Shown here piece by piece: positions 6,991 to 14,910 of a stretch of 28,569 nt of DNA. The first letter of the stretch is position 1. Each line of letters opens with the position of its first letter. The translations under genes and the position numbers were made by a program. The notes under the pieces are model-generated. The model worked only from the letters and a program-made list of their open reading frames with translations, was not told the origin of the DNA and did not search any database. The stretch comes from JANWHZ01 sp041487535 (GTDB taxonomy: Bacteria > Patescibacteriota > Saccharimonadia > Saccharimonadales > UBA4665). The DNA lies in assembly GCA_041487535.1 (NCBI GenBank), contig JBGPNM010000010.1, forward strand, positions 1 to 28,569, given 5' to 3'.

Positions 6991-7986
6991 ATGACTGCCC
7001 TCCATGCTAATTACTTCGTCTTTCAGGCCGATAACAATTTCGAACTAGGTTTGCAACTCGGTGCTCACTCCAAGAGTCAAGTTCAGACTAAGATGAGCTC
7101 CATAGTACGCGACGAAGCTTGGGCCATAAAGCTCGTAAGAGCAGAGAAGTATCATGCCGCCGCCAAAGAATACTTTCCGCAATCTATAAGAGAAGTAGAA
7201 GGCTATGCTAAAGGCGCAGGGGTAGACTTTCTGGAGTTCTGGACCAGGAGCTTGGAGGACGAGTTCGTATACTATCGAGAAAATCACTGTACCTCGATTA
7301 TTACCAACGGCGGCAAGCTTATCTCTCATAACGAAGATTGGGCAAAAGAAGCGGCCGATGAAATCTGCGTGATCCAGAAAACGATTGGTGATGTGACCAT
7401 ACTTGAGCTAAATTACTTCGCGACCCTTGGCGGTAATTCAGCCAGTGTTAACTCATATGGCTATACGCATCTTGTTAACACACTGACCCATAGTGATTGG
7501 CGGCTGGGCGTTCCGAGAAACGTCATTGCTCGCTTTATGTCCGAGACAAAAGATCCAGTCGAAGATTTCGAGAAGCTCAAGGCCGTCCCTAGGTCTACTG
7601 GCTACAATCACAACATAGTGGGTCGTAGCTGTAAGATTTGGAATATTGAGTCGACCGCAGAAGAGCAATATCTGATTGAGCCGTCCTCACCCTTCGTTCA
7701 CACCAATCACTATTTAATAGAGCAACTAAAACCATTCGAAGCAGAGAGCGGACAATCGACAGTTCGCCGCTATGATGTGGCAACTGAAAAAGTGAAGCCG
7801 AAAATGACTGATCGTGAGCTGATGGGCTTGACGAGCGATAGCTCAGAAGGCTCAGATCTGAGCATCTTTAACGAGAGAACAATTGCACGAATGGTTGTTG
7901 ATCTTGAGCAGCTTGTCGCTAAGATTTGGTTACTCAGAGAAGCCGACAGAGGCTGGGTGGACTATCCGCTGGACTTTATTAAGTAG
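6991..7986 (+). CDS. C45-family Ntn hydrolase (isopenicillin-N acyltransferase / carcinine hydrolase-like)
   Basis: This 331-aa protein carries the peptidase C45 pattern: NHCTSI with the probable N-terminal nucleophile Cys100 (exposed by autocleavage in this family), followed by GGKLISHNEDW, and later GGNSASVNSYGYTHLVNTL and VPRNVIARF. Family members cleave or transfer amide bonds, for example acyl-CoA:6-APA acyltransferase, beta-alanyl-dopamine hydrolase (Tan) and carcinine hydrolase. The substrate here is unknown. No signal peptide is visible, so it is probably cytosolic. The ATG abuts the ruvA stop with zero spacing, implying translational coupling. It looks AT-richer than ruvA and ruvB and is an unusual guest between them. 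Confidence 0.82.
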   Translation: MTALHANYFVFQADNNFELGLQLGAHSKSQVQTKMSSIVRDEAWAIKLVRAEKYHAAAKEYFPQSIREVEGYAKGAGVDFLEFWTRSLEDEFVYYRENHCTSIITNGGKLISHNEDWAKEAADEICVIQKTIGDVTILELNYFATLGGNSASVNSYGYTHLVNTLTHSDWRLGVPRNVIARFMSETKDPVEDFEKLKAVPRSTGYNHNIVGRSCKIWNIESTAEEQYLIEPSSPFVHTNHYLIEQLKPFEAESGQSTVRRYDVATEKVKPKMTDRELMGLTSDSSEGSDLSIFNERTIARMVVDLEQLVAKIWLLREADRGWVDYPLDFIK

Positions 7987-8035
7987 CGTTTAGCTTAGTT
8001 TCTCATCTGCCTAAAACAAGTCTATAGATATGAGG

Positions 8036-8041
8036 TAAAAT
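8036..8041 (+). promoter_or_regulatory. -10-like TAAAAT before ruvB
   Basis: TAAAAT lies 6 nt before the ruvB ATG at 8048, with no Shine-Dalgarno between. It fits the leaderless pattern of the neighbouring ruv genes, though the hexamer is weaker and no TGn extension is present. ruvB may also be read through from ruvA. Confidence 0.3.
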
Positions 8042-8047
8042 AAAACA

Positions 8048-9082
8048 ATGATTGACCGTATAATACACACGGCTGTCGCGCCGGACGACCAGCAGGAAGT
8101 AGAACTGGAGAATACTTTGCGGCCGCGGGATTTTGCCAATTACATCGGGCAGGAGCGGCTGAAGAAGAACCTGCAGCTGGCGATTGCCGCGGCCAAGAAG
8201 CGCGGCGAGCCGATTGACCACATCTTGCTCTACGGCCCGCCAGGTTTGGGCAAAACGACCATGGCGAGCGTGATCGCCAACGAAATGGGCGCGAATATCC
8301 GTATTACCAGCGGGCCGGCAGTGGAGCGGGCCGGCGATCTGGCCAGCCTGCTTACCAACCTCCAGGACGGCGATATTCTGTTCGTGGACGAGATACATCG
8401 TCTGCCGCGGACGGTCGAGGAAGTGCTCTATAGCGCTATGGAAGACTTTAAGCTGGACATTATGCTCGGCAAGGGGCCGTCGGCGCGGAGCCTGCGGTTG
8501 GATCTGCCGAAGTTCACCATTATCGGCGCTACCACTCGCGCTGGCGCCCTAGCGGCGCCGCTGCGCGACCGTTTTGGGATGATTCACCGCCTGGAGTTTT
8601 ATACCCCTGATGAGATACAGCGAATCATCGAACGGGCTGCCGGCATTCTGGATGTGCGGATTGACCGGCCGGCTGCTCAGGAGCTTGCCCGCCGCGCCCG
8701 CCTGACGCCGCGCGTTGCCAACCGCTTGCTTAAGCGCGTGCGCGACTATGCGCAGGTGCACGGGGACGGCGCCATAGATGCAGCCGTCAGCCAGCTTGCG
8801 CTGGAACTGTTGGAAGTTGATGAGCTCGGCCTGGACCCGGCGGACCGCATGTTGCTCCTGAAGATTATTGACCACTACGGGGGCGGGCCGGTCGGTATTG
8901 AGACACTGGCAGCCCTGACGGCAGAGGAACGCGGTACGCTGGAGGACTTTATAGAGCCGTATCTGATGCAGATCGGCCTGCTGGAGCGCACTCCGCGCGG
9001 CCGCAAGGTCACCCCGCAAGCCTATAAACACCTGGGCCGGCAGCCGCAAAAATCAACCGATACGCAAGCAAGGCTGGTATAA
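8048..9082 (+). CDS. ruvB: Holliday junction branch migration DNA helicase RuvB
   Basis: This 344-aa AAA+ ATPase is full length. Walker A is GPPGLGKT at residues 63-70, Walker B is LFVDEIHR with DEIH at 114-117, sensor 1 is IIGATTRAG, and the arginine-finger region is PLRDRFG. A C-terminal winged helix (LEDFIEPYLMQIGLLERTPRG) binds DNA. RuvB hexamers drive branch migration on RuvA-bound Holliday junctions. The upstream intergenic gap is 61 bp. Its 3' end contains the promoter of the following PH-domain gene. Confidence 0.98.
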   Translation: MIDRIIHTAVAPDDQQEVELENTLRPRDFANYIGQERLKKNLQLAIAAAKKRGEPIDHILLYGPPGLGKTTMASVIANEMGANIRITSGPAVERAGDLASLLTNLQDGDILFVDEIHRLPRTVEEVLYSAMEDFKLDIMLGKGPSARSLRLDLPKFTIIGATTRAGALAAPLRDRFGMIHRLEFYTPDEIQRIIERAAGILDVRIDRPAAQELARRARLTPRVANRLLKRVRDYAQVHGDGAIDAAVSQLALELLEVDELGLDPADRMLLLKIIDHYGGGPVGIETLAALTAEERGTLEDFIEPYLMQIGLLERTPRGRKVTPQAYKHLGRQPQKSTDTQARLV

Positions 9083-9083
9083 T
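9075..9083 (+). promoter_or_regulatory. Consensus extended -10 for the PH-domain gene, overlapping the ruvB stop
   Basis: A perfect TGG-TATAAT lies 8 nt before the ATG at 9092 and overlaps the last codons and stop of ruvB. A transcript starting about 7 nt downstream would begin essentially at the start codon. No Shine-Dalgarno is present. Confidence 0.6.
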
Positions 9084-9091
9084 GCCTTGGT

Positions 9092-9682
9092 ATGGAGCCG
9101 AATAACTATACAAACAACAACCCCGAAGTCCCGCAACCACCTCCTGACCTCCAGCGCGTAGATAACCCGCTGGAGGTCATGCAGCCGGGTGAAGAAGTCG
9201 TGTGTGTCATCAAGCGCCATCCTATCGGCCTCATGGGTATATATTTCGTAGCGGCAGTTATCGTGATCATTGCCGTAGCCGTAGCCGCGTTGCTCCCAAC
9301 GTACCTGCCCGATGCGACGTCGCAGACCAAGCTCGGCATTATACTTGGCGCCCTGCTGGTGGCAGCGGGGACGCTTCTGTATGTGTACGCGGCTACGATT
9401 ATTTACACCGCCAACCGCTGGATTGTGACCACCGACAGCATCACGCAGGTATCGCGGACCGGGTTATTCTCTACGCAATCCAGCCAGTTGTCAATGGAGA
9501 ACCTTGAGGATATCACGGTAGACCAGGAAGGTATCATCCAATCTCTTGCGGGCTACGGTACGCTACGCGCCGAAACCGCTGGCGAACGCAGCAAGTTCTT
9601 TTTCGCATTTTGTCCGCAAGCCAATGACTGTGCCCGTAAAATCCTCAACGCCCGCGAAATGTTTATCAGAAATAAACATTGA
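9092..9682 (+). CDS. PH-domain (bPH2/YdbS-like) membrane protein
   Basis: This 196-aa protein has a Pro/Asn-rich cytosolic N-terminus (1-30), two transmembrane segments (about 47-69 and 81-104), and then a bacterial PH-like domain: RWIVTTDSITQVSRTGLFSTQS, MENLEDITVDQEGI and LAGYGTLRAETAGE. The order 'NRWIvT..ri....GlfS...s.i.l..I.dv.v.q.gi...l.gYG.l.i.TAG' is typical of bPH2 proteins, whose role is generally unknown. It ends with TGA, convergent with the T4P operon, with a terminator hairpin between them. Confidence 0.85.
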   Translation: MEPNNYTNNNPEVPQPPPDLQRVDNPLEVMQPGEEVVCVIKRHPIGLMGIYFVAAVIVIIAVAVAALLPTYLPDATSQTKLGIILGALLVAAGTLLYVYAATIIYTANRWIVTTDSITQVSRTGLFSTQSSQLSMENLEDITVDQEGIIQSLAGYGTLRAETAGERSKFFFAFCPQANDCARKILNAREMFIRNKH

Positions 9683-9691
9683 AGCAGGCTT

Positions 9692-9703
9692 AAGAGCAGC
9701 CCG
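9692..9703 (+). repeat. Short dispersed repeat AAGAGCAGCCCG, copy 1
   Basis: One of three copies of AAGAGCAGCCCG in the window (others at 9753 and 16063), all in intergenic DNA at the edges of T4P segments. A chance threefold 12-mer is unlikely, but the function is unknown. Confidence 0.5.
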
Positions 9704-9752
9704 GTAGTCCCCGCTGACCTTGTTTCGACACTCTGTAATGCGCGGTTTTAGG

Positions 9753-9766
9753 AAGAGCAGCCCGAG
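9753..9766 (+). repeat. Short dispersed repeat AAGAGCAGCCCGAG, copy 2
   Basis: It shares 14 nt with the copy at 16063-16076, and both are followed within about 30 nt by a sequence ending in TCCGG, so the related stretch may be longer than the exact match. No ORF is associated. Confidence 0.5.
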
Positions 9767-9815
9767 CAAGGCGAACTACATTCCGGCTCATTGCTGGTAT
9801 TCCTATGTATAGTGT

Positions 9816-9849
9816 CACCCTTTTTGGTGATTTATTCACCAAAAAGGTG
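9816..9849. repeat. Long AT-rich palindrome in the PH-domain/T4P intergenic region
   Basis: CACCCTTTTTGGTGA and TCACCAAAAAGGTG pair over 14 bp with a single bulged C and a TTTAT loop. It is not followed by a T-run in either direction, so it is not a standard terminator. It could be an operator for a dimeric regulator, a cruciform, or the trace of a mobile element. Nothing around it encodes a transposase. Confidence 0.55.
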
Positions 9850-9888
9850 TCCAATGGAAGGGATAGATCCTGAGGCGAGGCCGAAGCT

Positions 9889-9933
9889 AAGAAAGGGAAA
9901 ACCCGGAGAGCGAAGCTCGGGTTTCCCTTTCTT
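9889..9933. terminator. Bidirectional hairpin terminator between the PH-domain gene and the T4P operon
   Basis: AAGAAAGGGAAA at 9889-9900 pairs with TTTCCCTTTCTT at 9922-9933. The inner stem continues through CCC/GGG and GAGC-GAA-GCTC. It lies 5 bp beyond the stop of the last T4P-operon gene (9939). The outer stem supplies T-rich 3' flanks on the minus strand, so it should end the pil transcript and also face readthrough from the PH-domain gene. Confidence 0.7.
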
Positions 9934-9938
9934 AAAGG

Positions 9939-10250
9939 CTATTCCTGGAACGGGTTACTGCGGGCTTGATCGAACAAGCTTTGGACGCGCACGCTATTAT
10001 CCTGAAGGGCTTGCATTTGCGTGACGGTTGCCGGATCAACATGCGGTGTGGCTGACGCCTGAACCTGAGCGCTCACGTCGGCATCATTCGGTTGCGTGCC
10101 GATGAGCTCGTTCACCTTAAACAACACGAATCCGTACACAGCGACAAGCAGTAGCAGAAATAGCACAACCGTATACCTGCGCAGTTGGCGAAGCACTGTT
10201 GTGGTTATATCGGCCAAGGCTTTGACACTAATGTTCGGGGATTGTTTCAT
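9939..10250 (-). CDS. Small bitopic membrane protein, last gene of the T4P assembly operon (PilP position)
   Basis: This 103-aa protein has a basic N-terminus, one transmembrane helix (about residues 27-46) and a short extracytoplasmic, Gln/Asp-rich tail. It overlaps the end of pilO by 4 nt (ATGA), so it is translationally coupled to pilM-pilN-pilO. In Gram-negatives the gene after pilO is pilP, but this one has no lipobox and no recognisable PilP beta-domain. I infer only that it is an accessory part of the inner-membrane alignment complex. Confidence 0.7.
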   Translation of the reverse strand: MKQSPNISVKALADITTTVLRQLRRYTVVLFLLLLVAVYGFVLFKVNELIGTQPNDADVSAQVQASATPHVDPATVTQMQALQDNSVRVQSLFDQARSNPFQE

Positions 10251-10843
10251 GGCTTTATGTACTCGTCTAATATTAGCGTAAACGATAATGTGCTGCGGTC
10301 TTTATCATTCGGTTGCAGGGTGATGGCGCTAATGAGCGCAGTCCGGCGGTTGTGCTCCAGCGCGGCGAGAAAGCTGACGAACCGGCTATATGGCACAGGC
10401 GCAGCAACGTCGGATTGGACGGTTAACTGCAGGTCGTATACGCCCGGAATGCCCTTGACCGGCGTCAGTTGGGACAACCGCTGGCCGCCTTTAGCAGGGG
10501 TAGTAGTACCAAGGCTGGAAGCAGGGAACGTTATAGAGCTGAGCGCGACGCCGTGTGCCTTGGCGATGTCTACAACCTGGCGCACCGTCTGTGCCTGGTC
10601 CTTGTCTTGCGGCACGACACTCTTGGCGATGGTTGCAAGATCGTGATACTTACGGATGTCCTGCTTTGCCTTACTAAGCTGCTGCTGTTCGGCGTCGAGT
10701 ACAGCCGCCTGCAGACGGTTTTGCATAAGTGTTCTTGACTCCCTCACGAGTAACTTATTCGCTCCGTACGCTCCGCCTATCAGTCCGATAACCAGCAGAA
10801 TATTCAGACCTAACAGCGTAAAGTAGAGGCGTTTGCTGTCCAT
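10247..10843 (-). CDS. pilO: Type IV pilus assembly protein PilO
   Basis: This 198-aa protein has one N-terminal transmembrane helix (about 8-27), a coiled-coil stretch (about 35-85) and a ferredoxin-like C-terminal domain ending in FTLILDEYI. That architecture and its position after pilN identify PilO, which dimerises with PilN to link the PilM ring to the pilus machine. It starts 2 nt after the pilN stop and ends in an ATGA overlap with the next gene. Sequence conservation in PilO is low, so the call rests on architecture and synteny. Confidence 0.82.
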   Translation of the reverse strand: MDSKRLYFTLLGLNILLVIGLIGGAYGANKLLVRESRTLMQNRLQAAVLDAEQQQLSKAKQDIRKYHDLATIAKSVVPQDKDQAQTVRQVVDIAKAHGVALSSITFPASSLGTTTPAKGGQRLSQLTPVKGIPGVYDLQLTVQSDVAAPVPYSRFVSFLAALEHNRRTALISAITLQPNDKDRSTLSFTLILDEYIKP

Positions 10844-10845
10844 GC

Positions 10846-11454
10846 TTATCGCCCCTTATCATTTATAAGCAGGAATGGATTGTTGGCCGCAAACAGCGCC
10901 TGGATGGTGACAGTACAGGGGTAGTTGGCCTCGATACTGCCGGGTGCGGCGCCGGCGCGGGAAGTGCAGGTAATATTAACGATGTCAGCACGGCTGAAGA
11001 TTGTGTTGCCCGGGTCGGCCAGGTTGACTTGCATTTGCGTTGCGGCTGTATAGTCGGTCGTCCTGGCAGCGATGGTCACGGCGGTTTGCGCCTGGGTAAT
11101 CGATAGATCGGTGAGTATGACGTTGCTCGGCGTAAGTGTGGCAAGACGGGCGAGCAGCTTAGAAAACAGCACTTCTTTGGACAGCACCTGTACGGCTAGT
11201 TTCAGACTGCTGGTAATCTCTTTCACCTGTGTTTGGGTGGCGTGCAGATTCTGTCTCTGGAGCGAGGACTGCGCTTGGCTGATTTGTCCGGAATAGCTGT
11301 GGGCGGTCTGCTGCATGTAGATGAGACCGGCGGTACTAATGACGAAGATGCCGACAACGCCCAGGCTGAGTGCGATTGCCCAATGTACAAGCCAGACGTT
11401 ACGAAGCCCATAGCGGTAGGAGTTTTTTAAGTCGGGGGGGAGCAGGTTGATCAT
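10846..11454 (-). CDS. pilN: Type IV pilus assembly protein PilN
   Basis: This 202-aa protein begins MINLLPPDLKNSYRYG. The INLLP motif at the cytoplasmic N-terminus binds the groove of PilM and is diagnostic of PilN. A transmembrane helix (about 24-45) is followed by a coiled coil and a C-terminal domain. A strong Shine-Dalgarno-like GGGAGGG (minus strand, near 11460-11470) precedes the ATG. It is separated from pilM by 64 bp, the widest gap in the pilM-N-O unit. Confidence 0.9.
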   Translation of the reverse strand: MINLLPPDLKNSYRYGLRNVWLVHWAIALSLGVVGIFVISTAGLIYMQQTAHSYSGQISQAQSSLQRQNLHATQTQVKEITSSLKLAVQVLSKEVLFSKLLARLATLTPSNVILTDLSITQAQTAVTIAARTTDYTAATQMQVNLADPGNTIFSRADIVNITCTSRAGAAPGSIEANYPCTVTIQALFAANNPFLLINDKGR

Positions 11455-11518
11455 GCGCCGTCCCTCCCTTGAGTTCGAGGCAGGCAGTTATGATTGGCTT
11501 GCCAGATTTGCTTATCGA

Positions 11519-12610
11519 TCATACGAACATCTCCCTAGGGTCCGCAAGGCTTAAGCCGGCGACGGTGGCATACATAAGCTTGTCGGCCTTGTTTGGGGCC
11601 TGCAGGCCATCGTAATTGAGGTATTGCCAGGGGTCGTGGACGCGCACCGGCAAACGCAATGCGCTGGTCAGGTATTCGCTGAGCCCCGGCATGTTGGCGC
11701 CGCCGCCAAAGACGACGACTTGGCCGATCGATTTTTCGGTGCCGTAGTGCTCCTCGTGGTAGCGGACCATACGGCGAATTTCTTTGGTCAAGCCCTGCAA
11801 AGTCGGCTCCAGCGCTTGCAAAATCTCGTGCTGCTTCTTGCTTAGGCTCAGGCCGTACTTTGTCTTGATGACGCCCGCTTCGGCAAGCGTCACGCCGAGC
11901 GCTTCTTTAATGCTGTTGGTGAATATCAGGCCGCCGGCGGGTACCGTACCGGTAACCAGGGTGTTCTTGTTGAAAACACTGATATCGGCAGACATGGAAC
12001 CGAAGTCAATGATGACGCTGGTTATGTCGTTGTACTTATCATGAGCTACCAGCCGCGAGTCGGCTGCCATGGTCGTTTCTACGAGCATGACTTCCAAACC
12101 GACCATCCGGGCCAGTACCAGGTATGAATCAACGATCTCCTTCGGCACAGCCACCGCGAGCAGATCGTCCGTCTCTTTGCCTTCGCGCGCCATGGCGTAA
12201 TCCAGGTAGAGGTTGTCGAGCGCTACGGGAATATACTGCTCAGCCTCTAGGCGTACTGCTGCGTCCAAATCTTTCGTTGATAGCTTGGGCAGCTGCATAG
12301 AGCGGGAAAATGACCGGTACGAAGGAATCGCTACCGCTACCCGGCGGGTCGTAATGTCGCCGATGAGCTGGTTAGTGAAGAGACGCTGTAACGCCTCGGC
12401 GATAAGCTCGGGCTTGCGGATGACGCCGTTATCCAGTGCGTTAGCGTCGAAGCTGATAGTACCGTAGCCGGTAACCCGTGGCGTGCTTGCGTTATCTTTG
12501 GACGACGGCGCATGATCAACCTGCATGACCTTCAACGAACCCTGCCCGACATCAAGGCCGAACATCGGCTTATTACGAAGCAAATTGGGAGAAGCTATAG
12601 TATTGCCCAT
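11519..12610 (-). CDS. pilM: Type IV pilus assembly ATPase-fold protein PilM
   Basis: This 363-aa actin-like (FtsA/PilM) protein has the phosphate-1 loop FGLDVGQGSLKVMQVD (about 18-33), LPKLSTKDLDAAVRLEAEQYIP (family signature around 103-124), IIDFGSMSADISVF (phosphate 2) and VVFGGGANMPGLSEYL (adenosine motif). It is a cytosolic nucleotide-binding ring subunit that binds the PilN N-terminus. It ends with TGA. A -10-like TATTAT (minus strand, plus 12635-12640) lies about 25 nt upstream of the ATG, so pilM may have its own promoter after the large pilin gene. Confidence 0.95.
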   Translation of the reverse strand: MGNTIASPNLLRNKPMFGLDVGQGSLKVMQVDHAPSSKDNASTPRVTGYGTISFDANALDNGVIRKPELIAEALQRLFTNQLIGDITTRRVAVAIPSYRSFSRSMQLPKLSTKDLDAAVRLEAEQYIPVALDNLYLDYAMAREGKETDDLLAVAVPKEIVDSYLVLARMVGLEVMLVETTMAADSRLVAHDKYNDITSVIIDFGSMSADISVFNKNTLVTGTVPAGGLIFTNSIKEALGVTLAEAGVIKTKYGLSLSKKQHEILQALEPTLQGLTKEIRRMVRYHEEHYGTEKSIGQVVVFGGGANMPGLSEYLTSALRLPVRVHDPWQYLNYDGLQAPNKADKLMYATVAGLSLADPREMFV

Positions 12611-12667
12611 CTAAACACAACCGTATTACTGGTTATAATACCACAGAAGCACTTTGAAATGCATGCG

Positions 12668-14122
12668 TTACAGCCGTTCATAACCAGTTGCCCGCCATGC
12701 TAGGTTAATCGGTATGGAACTATACGGAAAGGTAACGGAGTACAAATTTAGGTCAAACGGTGTACCGGAGTTGGTAGCAATGTACATGTTATGGCCGCCG
12801 GCTCCCCCTAACGCCTGCGCGGAGCCGAATTTCGATTGGTCCATGCAGATATTATTTTTCGACAGCAGGTATACGCTCGGCGCGTTTGTTGCATTGCTGC
12901 CGTCATTGCCTAAATAGATTGACGCGCCGAGGCCGTTGCAGTGGTTGTTCGGGATGGCGCTTGAGTCGGCGCCGTATGTCTCTATCACTATCGGGCCGCT
13001 GCCGGAAGCGGTATCAATGCCGCTGAAAAATGCATCGCCTTCTACAAAAATGTACCGCAAAGACGAAGACGTATTGTTAAATATCGGATGGCAGGGGCTC
13101 GAATAGCTGCACAAATCTGCACGGATGTGAAGGTTATCGTTAAAGTTGTATTGTTTTGACCCAAGCGCCAGGACGCCGCTCGTGCCGCACGTAGAAGCGA
13201 TGCCGCTGCCACTATCGGGGTAGTGCGTCTTTTTGGCGTTACCGGTGCTCGGTATAGTGATCGGGCTTGCGCCGGTCCAGTCATTGCAGCCTGACGGCGA
13301 GCTCGAGTAGGAGTTGTCCATGTACTGGCTCCACGGAATATACAGCGATTGGATTTTTGATATGTTGTTGTCGTTGGCCGTGACGTTGAAGTTGCTGTTG
13401 CTAGTATTGCCCGGCGGGGTAATACAGTTGCTGTAGGCCATGTCAATTGTTGCCTTCGAGCTCGAAGGATAGTTGATTAGCGTACCGCTGCCGCCTATGG
13501 AACAATTAGACGAACCCGAAGCGCTATCCTTACCGGCAACGGTCATCTTGGTAAAGTTGATGTTCGTAGTATTTTTATTGGCTTTGAAATACCCGTTCAG
13601 TAAAACATCGTTTACGGTCACATTCTTAACGCTGCTGTCAACAATGATGTTATTGGAACTCATTATAGCTGAGGAATACGAGCCGCTGGTTTGTTGGGCT
13701 GTTACCCGGATTTTACGGGTGTAGGCGGCCGTCGCAGCGTTTTTCGGTTTGTAAACCTTGCCGGTAGAGGTTATGGTTGCGGTTGATCCGCTGGTGGAGA
13801 CCGTCACCGAGAATGTCGCTTTGTATAAACTGCTCGATGACAGTACCGTTATATCGCCACTGGGCGATGCGCCCGTACCGGAGTAACTGCTGTTCAAGTT
13901 GTTGAGCGTAGTGATCGCATAATCCGCGCCGGACTCGGCTGCGTACTGGGCTTGCAGCAGCATCAGGCGCTGCCAGGCGCGGTTAAGATTTTCGTTGGCC
14001 AGCATGATTGCGCCGAATAACATCGTCGTTAAAAAGAGCATTATTATCAAGATTATTACGACGATTGAGCCGGATTGCCGTGTTGTGGCCGGGATATTAT
14101 TGGTACGGTTCATATGTTTCAT
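12668..14122 (-). CDS. Large PilX-like minor pilin / pilus tip candidate
   Basis: This 484-aa protein has the PilX-type N-terminus: basic leader, QSGSIVVIILIIMLFL hydrophobic helix, then QAQYAAESGADYAI (AAESGA is the common PilX phrase). The rest is rich in Ser, Asn, Thr and Gly with several Cys, as in extracellular adhesin or tip domains. The usual Glu+5 is absent, as in other PilX-type or GspK-like initiators. A Shine-Dalgarno-like AAGGAA lies about 8 nt before the ATG at 14122. It follows two minor pilins by 3 bp. I infer a tip or initiator role; binding specificity is unknown. Confidence 0.78.
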   Translation of the reverse strand: MKHMNRTNNIPATTRQSGSIVVIILIIMLFLTTMLFGAIMLANENLNRAWQRLMLLQAQYAAESGADYAITTLNNLNSSYSGTGASPSGDITVLSSSSLYKATFSVTVSTSGSTATITSTGKVYKPKNAATAAYTRKIRVTAQQTSGSYSSAIMSSNNIIVDSSVKNVTVNDVLLNGYFKANKNTTNINFTKMTVAGKDSASGSSNCSIGGSGTLINYPSSSKATIDMAYSNCITPPGNTSNSNFNVTANDNNISKIQSLYIPWSQYMDNSYSSSPSGCNDWTGASPITIPSTGNAKKTHYPDSGSGIASTCGTSGVLALGSKQYNFNDNLHIRADLCSYSSPCHPIFNNTSSSLRYIFVEGDAFFSGIDTASGSGPIVIETYGADSSAIPNNHCNGLGASIYLGNDGSNATNAPSVYLLSKNNICMDQSKFGSAQALGGAGGHNMYIATNSGTPFDLNLYSVTFPYSSIPINLAWRATGYERL

Positions 14123-14125
14123 AGT

Positions 14126-14908
14126 TTAATTCCTTAACGCTACTCTTACGACAACTTCGTTGTTTGTAGCAGTGCCGCCGCCTATAACCGATCTACGTGC
14201 CAAATGAAGGGTAATAGATACAACTTCTGCATTCGCGAAGTCCGGGCCGTTGTATTGGCCAGTTATGGGGTCGGTCGAGGACGTGTAGTCGATGGAAATA
14301 TCTGATTTCGAGTAGTAGCTCGTTTCGACCGAGCTGACGTCGTCGGAAACAACGGTGTCGGCCAGACAACTGCTGGTGGCATATGCGGGCGGACAGGTTG
14401 TCTTAAGCCGGTCACTACTGGCGTTCGGGTTGATCAGTTTGCGCATCAGCAGCTGCTTAGTGCTGCCGTTCATATACAGCATAAAATCGTCGTAGTACGG
14501 CTGCAAGCCGTTCATAATAAAGCTCCGCGAAGAGTCAACGCTCGGCGCGCTGAAATAAAAGACCGGCGTGTACGAACTGCTGGCCGGCATCGCGATGCTG
14601 CCGGGGATGGCGTGTATCAGTTCCCAGTAGGTACCGGTGCTATCGCTTGGGTCGCCTATTGCCGGATGTGCGTCGGTGACCGTATTCTGGTTGACCAATG
14701 CCGCGCCGGCGTTTAGGTAGGTGCGCAGCGTGTCGCCGGCATCCTCGCGCTGTACGAATGTCTCGTTATCGTTCACGAGCGTAGCGGCACCGCTCCAGTA
14801 GTCCAGCATGGCTTTAATCACCAGCGTAGAGAGCATGCCGACCAGAATTATGTATACCAACAGCTCAATGAGCGTGAACCCGCTTGCATCGGTATGGGGA
14901 TGCGCCAT
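14126..14908 (-). CDS. Minor pilin with class III prepilin signal (PilW/GspJ-like)
   Basis: This 260-aa protein has an N-terminal prepilin cleavage/methylation motif, DASG-FTLIELLVYIILVGML, with Glu+5 and a hydrophobic N-terminal helix. A long soluble beta-rich domain follows, with one Cys pair (TTCPP...SSCLAD). Size and position between a GspI-like and a PilX-like gene suggest a PilW/GspJ type minor pilin of the priming complex. It starts 2 nt after the previous stop, so it is co-transcribed. Confidence 0.82.
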   Translation of the reverse strand: MAHPHTDASGFTLIELLVYIILVGMLSTLVIKAMLDYWSGAATLVNDNETFVQREDAGDTLRTYLNAGAALVNQNTVTDAHPAIGDPSDSTGTYWELIHAIPGSIAMPASSSYTPVFYFSAPSVDSSRSFIMNGLQPYYDDFMLYMNGSTKQLLMRKLINPNASSDRLKTTCPPAYATSSCLADTVVSDDVSSVETSYYSKSDISIDYTSSTDPITGQYNGPDFANAEVVSITLHLARRSVIGGGTATNNEVVVRVALRN

Positions 14909-14910
14909 AG

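Noticed and set aside
7984..8004. Possible relic of the ruvA tail after the C45 gene
   Set aside because: Only a few codons look alike; far too short to support.
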